The notes beneath the pieces were generated by a model. The model worked only from the letters and a program-made list of their open reading frames with translations, was not told where the DNA came from and did no database searches. A program made the position numbers and the translations under genes. Shown piece after piece: positions 8,373-16,779 of a stretch of 64,000 nucleotides of DNA. Source of the stretch: Hymenobacter wooponensis (lineage in GTDB: Bacteria; Bacteroidota; Bacteroidia; Cytophagales; Hymenobacteraceae); assembly GCF_004745865.1 (NCBI RefSeq), contig NZ_SRKZ01000008.1, positions 1 through 64,000 on the forward strand. The letters are read 5' to 3'. Numbering within the stretch: position 1 is the first letter of the stretch; each line of letters starts with the position of its first letter.

Positions 8373-8822
8373 ATGAAATCCTTGCCTTTGCTTTCATTCC
8401 TGGCTGCTACGCCCGTGGCGGTAGCGCAGGCGCAAACGCATGACCACCACGGCATGTCGGCGGTGAAAAGCAGCTCGCCGCACGCCAGTCCCGCCGTCGC
8501 TGGCCTGGCGCCGGGTACGCCCGCGGCGGCTTTTCATCGGCAGATGGATTCGGTGATGACGGTGATGGACCGCGGCATGCAGCAGATGGGAGGCGTGCCG
8601 CCCACCAATATCGACGCCAGCTTCGCGGCCATGATGGTGCCCCACCACCAGGGGGCGGTGGACATGGCCCGCCTGCAGCTGCTCTACGGCCAAGACCCGG
8701 CGCTGCGCCGCCTGGCCCAAAGTATTATCGCCGAGCAGCAAGTCGAGATTCAGCAGATGAACGCTTGGCTGCGCCAGCACGGGGCCGCCGCTAAACCCTC
8801 GTCCGCGCCGGCGCAGCACTGA
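8373..8822 (+). CDS. DUF305 family exported protein
   Basis: The ATG at 8373 gives a 149-residue protein with a clear signal peptide (MKSLPLLSFLAATPVAVAQA); 8361 is an alternative. The mature part has a His-rich linker (HDHHGM) and one DUF305 domain: FHRQMDSVMTVMDRGM and the signature FAAMMVPHHQGAVDMARL, then IIAEQQVEIQQMNAWL. DUF305 is a ferritin-like helical bundle often found with metal, especially copper, handling genes. It lies 22 bp before the beta-propeller gene, so they are probably co-transcribed. Confidence 0.9.
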   Translation: MKSLPLLSFLAATPVAVAQAQTHDHHGMSAVKSSSPHASPAVAGLAPGTPAAAFHRQMDSVMTVMDRGMQQMGGVPPTNIDASFAAMMVPHHQGAVDMARLQLLYGQDPALRRLAQSIIAEQQVEIQQMNAWLRQHGAAAKPSSAPAQH

Positions 8823-8844
8823 TTTTTCTTCCTAGCCCTTCCCT

Positions 8845-10251
8845 ATGAAATACCTGCTTTTCGGCACCCTCCTATTATGGGGCCGGCCGGGCTACGCGCA
8901 AACCGTCAGCCACCGCGACCGGGTGTACACCGCCGACCAGATTTCTAACACCGTGTCCGTCATCGATCCGGTCGATAACAAGCTGCTGGGCCAGATAATC
9001 TTGGGCAAGCCGCAACCCGATATCCTGACGCCGCTTTACCGGGGTCAGGCGCTGGTGCACGGCCTAGGCCTGGCTCCCGACCACCGAACGCTGGCCGTGG
9101 TGTCGGTGGGCTCCAACAGCGTGACCTTCATTGACCCGGCCACCAATGCCATCAAGGGCAGCGTGTATGTGGGCCGGGCCCCGCACGAGCCCACCTTCCG
9201 GCCCGATGGTAAGGAGGTATGGGTAACGGTGCGGGGCGAGGACTACGTATCGGTGATTGACGTGGCCACGCTGCGCGAAACCCGCCGCATTCAGGTCGCC
9301 AACGGGCCCGGCATGGTGGCCTTCAGCCCCGACAACAAGCGGGCATTCGTGTGCTCCAGCTTTTCGCCCGAGCTGACGGTCGTGGATGCGGCCACCTATG
9401 CAGTTATCAAGCACGTACCGGTGGCGAGTCCGTTCTCCCCTAACATCTTCGCCACCAAGGATGGGAGCCAGGTCTGGTTTACGCACAAGGATGTAGGCAA
9501 AGTGTCAGTGCTGGATATAAAGACGTTGAGCATTGCGCAAGTGCTGGATACGGGGCCCATCACCAACCACGTCACCACCCTGGACACCAAGCTGGGCAAG
9601 GTGGCCTACGTGAGCGTGGGCGGCGAAAATGTGGTCAAGGTGTTTTCCCGCGAGCCGGGCTTTAGGCAGCTCGCTACCATTCCGGTGGGGGCGCTGCCGC
9701 ACGGCATCTGGGCCTCCGGCGACGCCAGCCGCGTGTACGTGAACCTGGAAAACGCCGACTCGGTGGTGGCCATCAGCACCGCCACCAACCAGGTACTCGG
9801 GAAGGTGAAAGTCGGGCAGGCCCCCATGGCGCTCGTGTACGTACCAAACGCCGTGCCCGCCGGCGCCACGGGCCTCACCAACCTCGGCCGGCAACTCGTG
9901 GACCAGCCCACCGTGGTGCGCGAGCTGAAGGCCGTCGGGGGCGGGGCGGCCGCCGGTTCGCTGGTTTCGCGCTCCGAGGGGCTGGTTGACCTCGCCTCCT
10001 TCTCGCTGATGCACCTGCAGCCCGACACCGAATATGACATCTACCTAAGCCGGGCTACGCAGGCTCCTTACTCCCGCGACTACCCCCTGCTGACCGTGCG
10101 CACCGACGCTAAAGGCGGCGCCATGGCCCAAACCCTCGGCCCCGTGCAAGCGGTGCCGAACACCGACCAGGCTAGCGGGGGTAAGCCGTACCAACGCGTG
10201 GTAGTGGCACCCAAGGGGGCAGGCAGCGCCCCGGTGCTGGTGAGCTGGTAA
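8845..10251 (+). CDS. Exported YVTN/NHL-type beta-propeller protein
   Basis: The 468-residue protein has a signal peptide (MKYLLFGTLLLWGRPGYAQ). About seven 40-42 residue YVTN repeats follow, with blocks such as NTVSVIDPVDNKLLGQI, NSVTFIDPATNAIKGSV and DYVSVIDVATLRETRRI, closing a propeller by about residue 335. The last ~110 residues form a separate beta-rich domain (LMHLQPDTEYDIYLSRA). It is periplasmic or surface-exposed and probably a binding or scaffold protein. With the DUF305 gene immediately upstream it may take part in extracytoplasmic metal handling; this is inference only. Confidence 0.88.
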   Translation: MKYLLFGTLLLWGRPGYAQTVSHRDRVYTADQISNTVSVIDPVDNKLLGQIILGKPQPDILTPLYRGQALVHGLGLAPDHRTLAVVSVGSNSVTFIDPATNAIKGSVYVGRAPHEPTFRPDGKEVWVTVRGEDYVSVIDVATLRETRRIQVANGPGMVAFSPDNKRAFVCSSFSPELTVVDAATYAVIKHVPVASPFSPNIFATKDGSQVWFTHKDVGKVSVLDIKTLSIAQVLDTGPITNHVTTLDTKLGKVAYVSVGGENVVKVFSREPGFRQLATIPVGALPHGIWASGDASRVYVNLENADSVVAISTATNQVLGKVKVGQAPMALVYVPNAVPAGATGLTNLGRQLVDQPTVVRELKAVGGGAAAGSLVSRSEGLVDLASFSLMHLQPDTEYDIYLSRATQAPYSRDYPLLTVRTDAKGGAMAQTLGPVQAVPNTDQASGGKPYQRVVVAPKGAGSAPVLVSW

Positions 10252-10370
10252 CCCACTGGTATTCGGGCCTCCTACAGTTTGTTGGAACTAGGTCAGTTAA
10301 AGGCCCGGGGCAGAGTTGGAGTAGCGCCGCACTCATGAAAAGGAACTACTCCCTAACAAGGGGCAGGTTT

Positions 10371-10443
10371 AGCCCTTGACAATTGTCAAGGGCTTTTCTT
10401 GATAATTATCAACGCGGGCGGGGGAGGAGTGATGAGACCTTTG
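10371..10443 (+). promoter_or_regulatory. Double FNR-type box plus -7 element upstream of the SDR operon
   Basis: Two perfect palindromes lie in tandem: TTGACAATTGTCAA (10376-10389, extended to a 24-bp palindrome at 10371-10394) and TTGATAATTATCAA (10399-10412). Their centres are 23 bp apart. GACCTTTG (10436-10443) follows the second box by exactly 23 bp, as at the other four sites. The proximal box is at about -41 and the distal one at about -64. The SDR start is about 94 bp downstream. Confidence 0.75.
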
Positions 10444-10536
10444 TCCTATCAAACAGCCCGGATAAACAGGGACAACGCATCCTTTAACCCGCCGCAAGTC
10501 AAGCTGGAACCCTTGCGGCCCCTACCTTCTCATTGT

Positions 10537-11292
10537 ATGAATCATATGAATCGCCTAGTAGATAAAATTGCTTTTGTAACGGGTGGCAGCCGCGGCATTG
10601 GGGCCGGTATTGTACGGCGCTTAGCTACGGAAGGAGCCGATGTGGCCTTCACTTACACGCACTCCGCAGCTCAGGCCGAAGCTATTGTGGCCGAGCTAGC
10701 CAGTACGGGTCGCCGGGCCTTAGCTATTCAAGCCGACAGCGGCGATACGGCCGCTATTCGGGCGGCCGTGGCCGAGACGGTGGCCCAGTTCGGACGCATT
10801 GATGTGCTGGTGAACAACGCGGGCTTGTTTATTACGGGTACCGTCGATGATGCCGCCGCCGACCTGGCCGCCTTCGACCGGCAGCTGGCCGTGAACGTGG
10901 CGGGCGTGGCGGCCACCGTGCGGGCCGCCGTGCCTTTTATCGGGGAGGGCGGGCGCATTATCTCCATTGGGTCTACGGGCGGCAGCCGGGCGCCCTTTCC
11001 CGGCATTGCCGACTACGTGGCCACCAAAGCAGCCGTAGCGGCCTATACCCGCGGCTGGGCCCGGGACCTAGGGCCCAAAGGCATCACCGTGAACGTGATA
11101 CAGCCCGGCAACATCGACACGGACATGAACCCGGCCACGAGCGACTTTGCGCCGGCGCAAGCCGCTGGCACGGCACTCGGGCGCTACGGCCGGGTAGAGG
11201 AAATTGCCGCCACGGTGGCATTTCTCTCCAGCGCCGAAGCCTCCTACATCACCGGGGCCACCATCAATGTGGATGGCGGGCAAAGCGCCTAG
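10537..11292 (+). CDS. SDR family oxidoreductase, FabG-like
   Basis: The frame is open from 10399, but the promoter at 10371-10443 lies inside that extension. The protein therefore starts at MNHMNRLVDK (10537, or 10546), giving 251 residues. Classical SDR features are the cofactor motif TGGSRGIG, NNAG (active-site Asn region), catalytic Ser in ISIGSTGG, and Y-x-x-x-K as DYVATKAAV. The end INVDGGQSA is typical. Arg in GSRGIG suggests NADP(H). The substrate is unknown. It is the first gene of a two-gene unit with the quinone oxidoreductase-like gene 43 bp downstream. Confidence 0.93.
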   Translation: MNHMNRLVDKIAFVTGGSRGIGAGIVRRLATEGADVAFTYTHSAAQAEAIVAELASTGRRALAIQADSGDTAAIRAAVAETVAQFGRIDVLVNNAGLFITGTVDDAAADLAAFDRQLAVNVAGVAATVRAAVPFIGEGGRIISIGSTGGSRAPFPGIADYVATKAAVAAYTRGWARDLGPKGITVNVIQPGNIDTDMNPATSDFAPAQAAGTALGRYGRVEEIAATVAFLSSAEASYITGATINVDGGQSA

Positions 11293-11335
11293 CCGGCGCG
11301 TAGTTTAGTCTTCGCCTTCTTTCGCCAGTAGCTCT

Positions 11336-12328
11336 ATGGAACCACTTTCATCCGCCGCCCCCGCCGGCGTCGTGTATATGCAAGCGCCCGGACCGCCTTC
11401 GGTCCTGGTGTATGGCCGGGAAAAAATTGGGGCACCCGGGCCGGGGCAGGTGCGGGTGCGCCAGGCAGCCATCGGCGTCAACTTCGTCGATACCTACTTC
11501 CGCAACGGCAGCTTCGCGGTGGCCTCCTTTCCCTTCGTGCCCGGCGTCGAGGCGGCGGGCACCATTGAGGCCGTCGGACCAGATGTGACCAGCTTCCGAG
11601 TCGGCGACCGGGTAGCGTATCACTTTGTGGTGGGGGCCTACGCCGAAGTACGGCTGATGCCCACTTCCGGCCTGGTGCGTATACCCGATGGAATCACCTT
11701 TGCCCAGGCGGCCGCCGTGACTACCAAGGGGCTGATGGCGTGGGCCCTGCTGCGGCGTATTTATCCGGTGCAGGCCGGCAGCGTGGTGCTGGTGCACGCC
11801 GCGGGCGGCGGCGTGGGCTCGCTCACGGCGCGCTGGGCCCGGGCGCTGGGTGCTACCGTTATCGGCACGGTGGGCACGGCCGCGAAGCTGGCCGCGGTAC
11901 AGCCCTACCTGAACTATGCCATTGCCCTCGACCACGAAGACTTGGCGGCGCGCGTGCTGGAAATCACCGCCGGGCAAGGTGTTGATGTGGTGTATGATGG
12001 CGTTGGGCAAGCAACGTTTGGCGCCTCCGTGCCCGTGGTAAAGCCCGGCGGTACGCTCGTGCTCTACGGTTCGTCGTCGGGGCGGCCCCAACCGCCGGCG
12101 CCCGCCGTGCTCGCCCAACGGCAGCTTACCGTTGTTTCGCCCGTGCTGGGCACCTACCTGCCCACCCAAACTGCGCTGGAGCAAGCCGCGGCAGATGTTT
12201 ACGCGGCCCTCCAACAAGGCTGGTTTGGGGAGCTCACGACGCAGACTTATCCCCTTGCCGACGCCGCCCGGGCCCACGCGGACTTGGAAGCCCGGCGCAC
12301 CACGGGCTCGGTGCTCTTGCTGCCTTAG
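11336..12328 (+). CDS. Quinone oxidoreductase-like zinc-free MDR dehydrogenase
   Basis: The 330-residue MDR protein has an N-terminal GroES-like domain (about 15-130, with VGVNFVDTYFRNG-like sequence and PGVEAAGTIEAVG). It also has a Rossmann domain with the family signature VLVHAAGGGVGSLTARWARALGA. The Cys/His ligands of zinc-dependent alcohol dehydrogenases are absent, placing it with QorA-type NADPH:quinone reductases. With the upstream SDR it may detoxify quinones or reactive carbonyls under the FNR-type promoter at 10371. It is followed by the large hairpin at 12365. Confidence 0.92.
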   Translation: MEPLSSAAPAGVVYMQAPGPPSVLVYGREKIGAPGPGQVRVRQAAIGVNFVDTYFRNGSFAVASFPFVPGVEAAGTIEAVGPDVTSFRVGDRVAYHFVVGAYAEVRLMPTSGLVRIPDGITFAQAAAVTTKGLMAWALLRRIYPVQAGSVVLVHAAGGGVGSLTARWARALGATVIGTVGTAAKLAAVQPYLNYAIALDHEDLAARVLEITAGQGVDVVYDGVGQATFGASVPVVKPGGTLVLYGSSSGRPQPPAPAVLAQRQLTVVSPVLGTYLPTQTALEQAAADVYAALQQGWFGELTTQTYPLADAARAHADLEARRTTGSVLLLP

Positions 12329-12364
12329 GGCCGCCTAGGTGGGCCGTTGTTCAACCAACAGCAG

Positions 12365-12428
12365 CGGAGGCTAGGATGGAGCCAAGCAAAAAGTCTTTCT
12401 TTTGCGCTTGGTACCATCCTAGCCTCCG
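12365..12428. promoter_or_regulatory. 23-bp inverted repeat ending three bases before the third Crp/Fnr start codon
   Basis: The arms 12365-12387 and 12406-12428 match at 21 of 23 positions (left begins CGGAGGCTAGGATGG, right ends CCATCCTAGCCTCCG) around an 18-nt loop. The right arm stops three bases before the ATG at 12432. Any transcript starting upstream would fold the ribosome-loading region into a very stable stem. No T-run follows, so a simple terminator for the preceding gene is not the best reading. An operator or 5'-UTR control element for the regulator gene is plausible. Confidence 0.6.
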
Positions 12429-12431
12429 TCC

Positions 12432-13001
12432 ATGTTTGCCGTGTTTGAGCAGTATTTGCAGAGTAAAGCGTTCTTCACCCCGGCCGAAATCGAGCAGATA
12501 CAAGCGGTAAGTGTCGTGCGTGCGCTGCGCAAGCGGCAGTACCTACTCCAGGCCGGCGACGTGTGGCAGGCCAATGCCTTCGTGGTCAGCGGCTGCCTGC
12601 GCACCTACTCGGTCGATGCCAAAGGCCTGGAGCACATCATCGGGTTTGCGGTTGAAAACTGGTGGGCCAGCGACCAGGAAAGCCTGCTTTCCGGGCAGCC
12701 CTCCCGCTATAATATCGAAGCCACGGAGGATTCGACCGTGATAGTGCTGAAAAACGACGACTTTGAGCGGCTGCGCCGCGAAGTACCGGCCTTCGACCAA
12801 GTAGTTAAGGCCTTGGTGCTCCGCAGCTTTATGGCCTCACAAAGTCGGGTGCACTCGGCGATTAGCTATTCGGCCGAGGAGAAGTACCGCGAGTTTCTGC
12901 AGAAGTATCCGGGCCTGGCTCAGCGCATTCCGCAGCACATGGTCGCCTCCTACTTAGGCCTCACGGCCGAAACGCTCAGCCGCATCCGCCGCCAAGCGTG
13001 A
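12432..13001 (+). CDS. Crp/Fnr family transcriptional regulator (third copy)
   Basis: The 189-residue protein has a cNMP-binding-like beta-roll (about 15-115) and a C-terminal winged helix (about 145-187). The recognition helix LTAETLSRIRRQA carries the same FNR-like ETLSR as the two regulators at 3407-4666. The effector domain is diverged from them (QANAFVVSGCLRTYSVDAKG). No cysteine cluster is present. It lies between two operons with FNR-type boxes (10371 and 13448) and has its own extended hairpin just before the start. Confidence 0.9.
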   Translation: MFAVFEQYLQSKAFFTPAEIEQIQAVSVVRALRKRQYLLQAGDVWQANAFVVSGCLRTYSVDAKGLEHIIGFAVENWWASDQESLLSGQPSRYNIEATEDSTVIVLKNDDFERLRREVPAFDQVVKALVLRSFMASQSRVHSAISYSAEEKYREFLQKYPGLAQRIPQHMVASYLGLTAETLSRIRRQA

Positions 13002-13447
13002 ATACGCTTCTTTAAGGGGTCGACGTTCTGGCTTCCTGGAAAGAGCGCTTTGATGCCCCGGGCGCTGTCCATCGCCTGCAAACGAGCTCACTCCGCCGTC
13101 AGCGGCACTTGCGCGCAGGTAGTTTTCGAACGGCTCGTTTATGGAATAGGCTCTAATAGCCAGCAAAATCCGAGTACCGGCAGCGGGGGCCCAGGCGGCG
13201 GCTTTTGCCAATCTAGTGGTTTTAAACGGGGTCTTGCCTGATTAGTGACCCGGGAAGACCGGCTCTGTGGCCTCCGGGCGGTTGCTGGCCTGAGATGAGG
13301 CGCCTCCTAGTCTAACTGCCGCGGTGGGTGATGTGTAGTTTTCCCTGACTACCCCGGCAGAGGGCATACCTAGTGGCCTAGCCCTCTTATTGGCTTCGTT
13401 AGAGCAAGGGAGCAAGCGGCGCAGCTGGACTTAACCGTGATGGATTA
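13002..13447. other. Intergenic stretch without recognisable gene
   Basis: No open frame here has convincing coding character, and no RNA gene or repeat was recognised. The only functional signal found between the Crp/Fnr gene and the next gene is the FNR-type promoter that starts at 13448. Confidence 0.5.
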
Positions 13448-13492
13448 TTGACATAAGTCAATGCGGCGGCCTAGCCCGGAGCGCCACCTTTG
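13448..13492 (+). promoter_or_regulatory. FNR-type box plus -7 element upstream of the isochorismatase-like gene
   Basis: TTGACATAAGTCAA (13448-13461) is followed after exactly 23 bp by CACCTTTG (13485-13492). The gene starts at 13545, leaving a leader of about 50 nt. The architecture is identical to the sites at 4663, 10399, 14832 and 23475. Confidence 0.75.
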
Positions 13493-13544
13493 TCGGAGGA
13501 TTTGCTGCCCAACTCTATTCTCCAACCTCTACACGTTTGGTAAC

Positions 13545-14201
13545 ATGACAGCCACCCACTCACCCAAAACGGGCTCTGACGCGCTGCTGACTCCCCAAAA
13601 TAGTTTGCTGCTATTGATTGATCATCAGCCGTTTCAGTTTGCCAACTTGCACAGCCACGAGCCGACCCTACTGGTCAACAACGTGGTAGGCTTGGCCAAA
13701 ACGGCGAAGGTATTCGGCCTGCCCACCATTCTGACCACGGTGGTGGAAGAGCGCGGCGGCCTGCTGCTCAAAGGCATCCGCGATGTTTTCCCGGGACAGG
13801 AAATCATCAACCGCACCACGATCAACACCTGGGAAGACCCGCGCGTGGTAAAGCAGGTGGAGCAAGCGGGCCGCCGGAAGCTGATTATGGCGGGCTGGTG
13901 GACGGAAATCTGCCTGGCCATGCCCACCATTCAGGCGCTGGGCGAGGGCTACGAGGTGTATATCGTGACCGATGCCTCGGGCGGCGTGTCCACCGAATCC
14001 CACGAGCGGGCGGTGCAGCGCCTGGTGCAGGCCGGGGCTGTGCCCATGACCTGGATGGCGGTGCTCTCGGAGCTCCAGCGCGACTGGGCGCGCACCGAAA
14101 CAACCGAAGGAGTAGCCGACATCTTATTCGAGCACGGCGGCGGCAGCGGCACGGCCCTGCAATGGGAACGACAGCTACTGGGCGTGGGGGCGGGAGCCTA
14201 A
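13545..14201 (+). CDS. Isochorismatase-like cysteine hydrolase (YcaC type)
   Basis: The frame is open from 13461, but that extension overlaps the promoter. MTATHSPKTG at 13545 gives 218 residues. Family features are LLLIDHQPFQF (catalytic Asp), the central Lys-containing strand, and the nucleophile Cys in GWWTEICLAMPTIQALG, followed by VTDASGGVSTESHERAV. YcaC-like members form octamers and hydrolyse unknown amides or related substrates. It has no signal peptide. Its promoter places it with the stress/redox genes. Confidence 0.9.
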   Translation: MTATHSPKTGSDALLTPQNSLLLLIDHQPFQFANLHSHEPTLLVNNVVGLAKTAKVFGLPTILTTVVEERGGLLLKGIRDVFPGQEIINRTTINTWEDPRVVKQVEQAGRRKLIMAGWWTEICLAMPTIQALGEGYEVYIVTDASGGVSTESHERAVQRLVQAGAVPMTWMAVLSELQRDWARTETTEGVADILFEHGGGSGTALQWERQLLGVGAGA

Positions 14202-14288
14202 CCGAGCCATGGTCCGGCGGTAGTGTTGAAGCAGAGAAACCCGGCCGCCCCGGCCTAGCCGGCGCGCATGTTATTAGTTGATCGCCTT

Positions 14289-14699
14289 ATGCAACAGTTC
14301 CTAGATGTTTCGTACCGCCGCCAGGAAAATGTGCTGGTAGCGCGCTGGATTCAGCAAATGCGCACCGGTGCCGACTTTGAGGCTGGTTACCGCTACTTGC
14401 TGAAAATGGCGCAGCAGCACACCTGTCCGTTTTGGCTGCTGGACGTCCGGCGCTGCCCCCCCAACTGCGCGCAACAGGCGCGGTGGCTGAGGGAAGAGTT
14501 TTGTCCGCTGGTTGCCACGGCGTTCGGCACGATGGCCCCAATCTTCGGGGCTCACTTGGTGTATCCTTCTCATCTCGCCCATTATCAAAGCGTCGTGCTA
14601 CCCATTCTCACGCAGGGCAGCACGAGCAGTTATCAGGTGGCCGCTTTCATCGACGAGGGTCCGACTATTGCGTGGCTTCACCGCCAGCAGCTCTCCTAA
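14289..14699 (+). CDS. Hypothetical protein, SpoIIAA/STAS-like fold suspected
   Basis: The 136-residue protein starts MQQFLDVSYRRQENVL (14289; an in-frame start at 14268 is less likely). Its layout is an N-terminal beta hairpin, a helix ending KMAQQH, a hydrophobic strand FWLLDVRR, a helix beginning ARWLREEF, then AAFIDEGPTIAWL at the end. The pattern of a buried LLDxR strand and a terminal AxxWL resembles SpoIIAA-like STAS proteins and the protein at 45959-46366. No catalytic residues are apparent. Similarity was judged by eye and function is unknown. Confidence 0.7.
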   Translation: MQQFLDVSYRRQENVLVARWIQQMRTGADFEAGYRYLLKMAQQHTCPFWLLDVRRCPPNCAQQARWLREEFCPLVATAFGTMAPIFGAHLVYPSHLAHYQSVVLPILTQGSTSSYQVAAFIDEGPTIAWLHRQQLS

Positions 14700-14831
14700 G
14701 CAGCCTCTAAGGCTTAAGCAAGCACTTATGTATCAGCATCGCATAACGAATTGCTGAGCAGCAGCAGCGGGGTTCGCGCCAGTGCAGCCCGTATTACAGC
14801 TCCCTGGTGGCCTTCTAATTCGTCGATAATC

Positions 14832-14876
14832 TTGACAAAAGTCAAGGCATTCGTGGCTGGCCGCCCATCACCTTTG
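14832..14876 (+). promoter_or_regulatory. FNR-type box plus -7 element upstream of dps
   Basis: TTGACAAAAGTCAA (14832-14845) is followed after exactly 23 bp by CACCTTTG (14869-14876). The dps-like gene starts at 14990, giving a leader of about 110 nt. The spacing is invariant across the five sites in this window. Confidence 0.75.
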
Positions 14877-14989
14877 CCCTGGCTCAAACCACGGGGTGGG
14901 CCGTTCGGCCGCCCGCTGTTGACCCGAGGTGCCCCAACGCTCACTTCACCCTTTCCTAAGACATTTTGTTTCCCCTACCTCCCTTACGG

Positions 14990-15463
14990 ATGAAAACTAC
15001 CATTAGTATTGCCGCGGAACACCGCGAAGTCGTGGCCCATCAACTCGCCACCTTGCTGGCCGACGAGTTTGTGCTTTCCACCAAAACGCTGCGCGCCCAC
15101 TGGAACCTGGAAGGCCCCGACTTCCACAGCATGCACCGCTACTTCGAGGAGCTCTACCAGCAGGCCACCGACCGGGCCGACCAGGTAGCCGAGCGCATCC
15201 GCCAGCTAGGCCACTACGCACCGGCTTCGCTGAAAACCTTCCTGCAGCTCACCCACCTGACCGAGCAGGACGACGCCGGCAACGACAGCCTCAGCCTAAT
15301 TCGGGTGTTGCTCCAGGACCACGAGAGCATCATCGAATTTATCCGGGGCACCCTCGGCGAAATGCAGAGTGCGCATAAAGATGCGGGCACGAGTGATTTT
15401 GTGACGGCCCTGCTCGAGCAGCACGAGAAAACAGCCTGGATGCTGCGCGCCCACCTCCAGTAG
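14990..15463 (+). CDS. dps: Dps-family ferritin-like DNA protection protein
   Basis: The 157-residue protein begins MKTTISIAAEHREVV (14990; the frame runs open upstream). The Dps core is clear: LSTKTLRAHWNLEGPDFHSMHRYFEELY carries the ferroxidase His and Asp, followed by TDRADQVAERIRQLG with the partner Asp/Glu. Dps forms a 12-mer that oxidises Fe(II) with peroxide and shields DNA. It is led by an FNR-type box, matching a role in redox stress. Dps and related starvation proteins are hard to separate, but the motif set is typical. Confidence 0.93.
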   Translation: MKTTISIAAEHREVVAHQLATLLADEFVLSTKTLRAHWNLEGPDFHSMHRYFEELYQQATDRADQVAERIRQLGHYAPASLKTFLQLTHLTEQDDAGNDSLSLIRVLLQDHESIIEFIRGTLGEMQSAHKDAGTSDFVTALLEQHEKTAWMLRAHLQ

Positions 15464-15727
15464 GGGCCGCGGAGTAGCTGGCGTGTCGCCCGCCGCGAGC
15501 TGAATAGCCCGGAGCAGGATGCCGGTCAGGTTAGGCCACGCTGCCGAGGTCAAGATCTTATCAAGCCGTTACTATTCAGCAGACTAGCACGCTGATTATC
15601 ATTAAAGTATGATCTTCCAGGCCGGCTCCTCCCTGCACTCCCGACTACCAACCGGGACGCCGAACGTCGGACCCTAGGCCTCCTGGTCTTTCCAACTGGT
15701 TGTTTTCTCCTTTACTGTTCTCCCTCT
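15464..15727. other. Intergenic region before the GAPDH gene
   Basis: No gene is seen. An AT-richer patch at about 15590-15612 (around GATTATCATTAAAGTATGATC) with partial dyad symmetry may hold a promoter or operator. No FNR-type box is present. Confidence 0.4.
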
Positions 15728-16729
15728 ATGAAAACCATTGCCCTCTATGGATTTGGCCGCATTGGGCGGCAGTTCCTGCGCGTCGCGCTGACCGAGCGCC
15801 TGTTCGTGCCGGTGTCGGTGTCCGACATTCGGGATGAGGCGACCCTGGCGGCCCTCTTCGCCGTGGACACCAACTATGGGCGCTGGCCTGAGCCCGTGGC
15901 GGGTACCCCGGGCCAGCTGCGAATCGGCGAGCGGGACATCCCCTACCTGAATTCAGCCACCGAAATTCCCGATTGGGCCGCGCTGGGCGTGGACTTAGTC
16001 GTAGACTGCACCGGCCGGGCAACCACCCGCGCCGGCGCGCAGGCCCATCTCGACCGCGGAGCCAAGTACGTGCTGGTAAGTGCGCCTAGCAAAACGCTGG
16101 CCGACTGCGACGCGGTGCTGCTCAAGGGCATCAACTTGGAAACGTTCGACCCGGACCAGCACCACCTTATCAGCATGGGCAGCTGCACCACCAATGCCCT
16201 AGCGGCGCCCATCAAGGTGATTCTAGAGAACTTCGGTATTCAGTACGGCCTGTTCTCGACGGTGCACTCCTACACCAACAGCCAGTCGCTGACCGACCAG
16301 CCCATGAAGGACCGGCGCGACTCGTGGGCCGCCGCCGAAAACATCATTCCCTCGTCGTCGGGGGCCGCGCGGGCCCTGCAGTTCATCTGGCCCGACCTGC
16401 ACATCACCGGCAAAGCCTACCGCGTGCCCACCCGCACGGGCAGCATTGCGGAGCTGAACCTGGTGACGGAAAAGGAGTGTACCGTGGACGAAGTAAAGGC
16501 CGCCTTCCGGCGGGCGGCGCAGGAAGGACCGCTGCACGGCGTGCTCGACGTGCTGGAAGACGAGTGGGCGTCCTGCCGCATCGTGGCCGACCCGCACACG
16601 GCCCTCATCGACCTGCCGCTCACGGCCAAGCAGGGCCAGCTGCTGTCGGTGGCCTCGTGGTACGACAACGAGTGGGGCTTCTCGAACCGCCTGGCCGAAG
16701 TGGCGGCCTACCTGGCCGAGCGCATCTGA
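15728..16729 (+). CDS. Glyceraldehyde-3-phosphate dehydrogenase, type I-like
   Basis: The 333-residue protein has N-terminal GFGRIGRQFLR for NAD(P) binding, then the catalytic motif SCTTNALAAP with the nucleophilic Cys. Further features are the catalytic His in STVHSYTNSQ, the DRRDSWAAAENIIPSSSGAA region, and C-terminal SWYDNEWGFSNR. All are hallmarks of phosphorylating GAPDH. The region after strand two (SVSDIRDEATLAALF) differs from the usual INDP, so a GapB or erythrose-4-phosphate dehydrogenase-like specificity is possible. Its place on an accessory replicon beside stress genes suggests a second copy. Confidence 0.9.
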   Translation: MKTIALYGFGRIGRQFLRVALTERLFVPVSVSDIRDEATLAALFAVDTNYGRWPEPVAGTPGQLRIGERDIPYLNSATEIPDWAALGVDLVVDCTGRATTRAGAQAHLDRGAKYVLVSAPSKTLADCDAVLLKGINLETFDPDQHHLISMGSCTTNALAAPIKVILENFGIQYGLFSTVHSYTNSQSLTDQPMKDRRDSWAAAENIIPSSSGAARALQFIWPDLHITGKAYRVPTRTGSIAELNLVTEKECTVDEVKAAFRRAAQEGPLHGVLDVLEDEWASCRIVADPHTALIDLPLTAKQGQLLSVASWYDNEWGFSNRLAEVAAYLAERI

Positions 16730-16779
16730 GCAGCTCGCCTTCTGCCCGGGCTTCTTATCACCCCTTTTCAACTTTCCCT

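Noticed and set aside
12365..12428. The inverted repeat as a plain terminator of the quinone reductase gene
   Set aside because: No T-run follows and it ends three bases before a start codon; a regulatory role fits better, though termination is not excluded.
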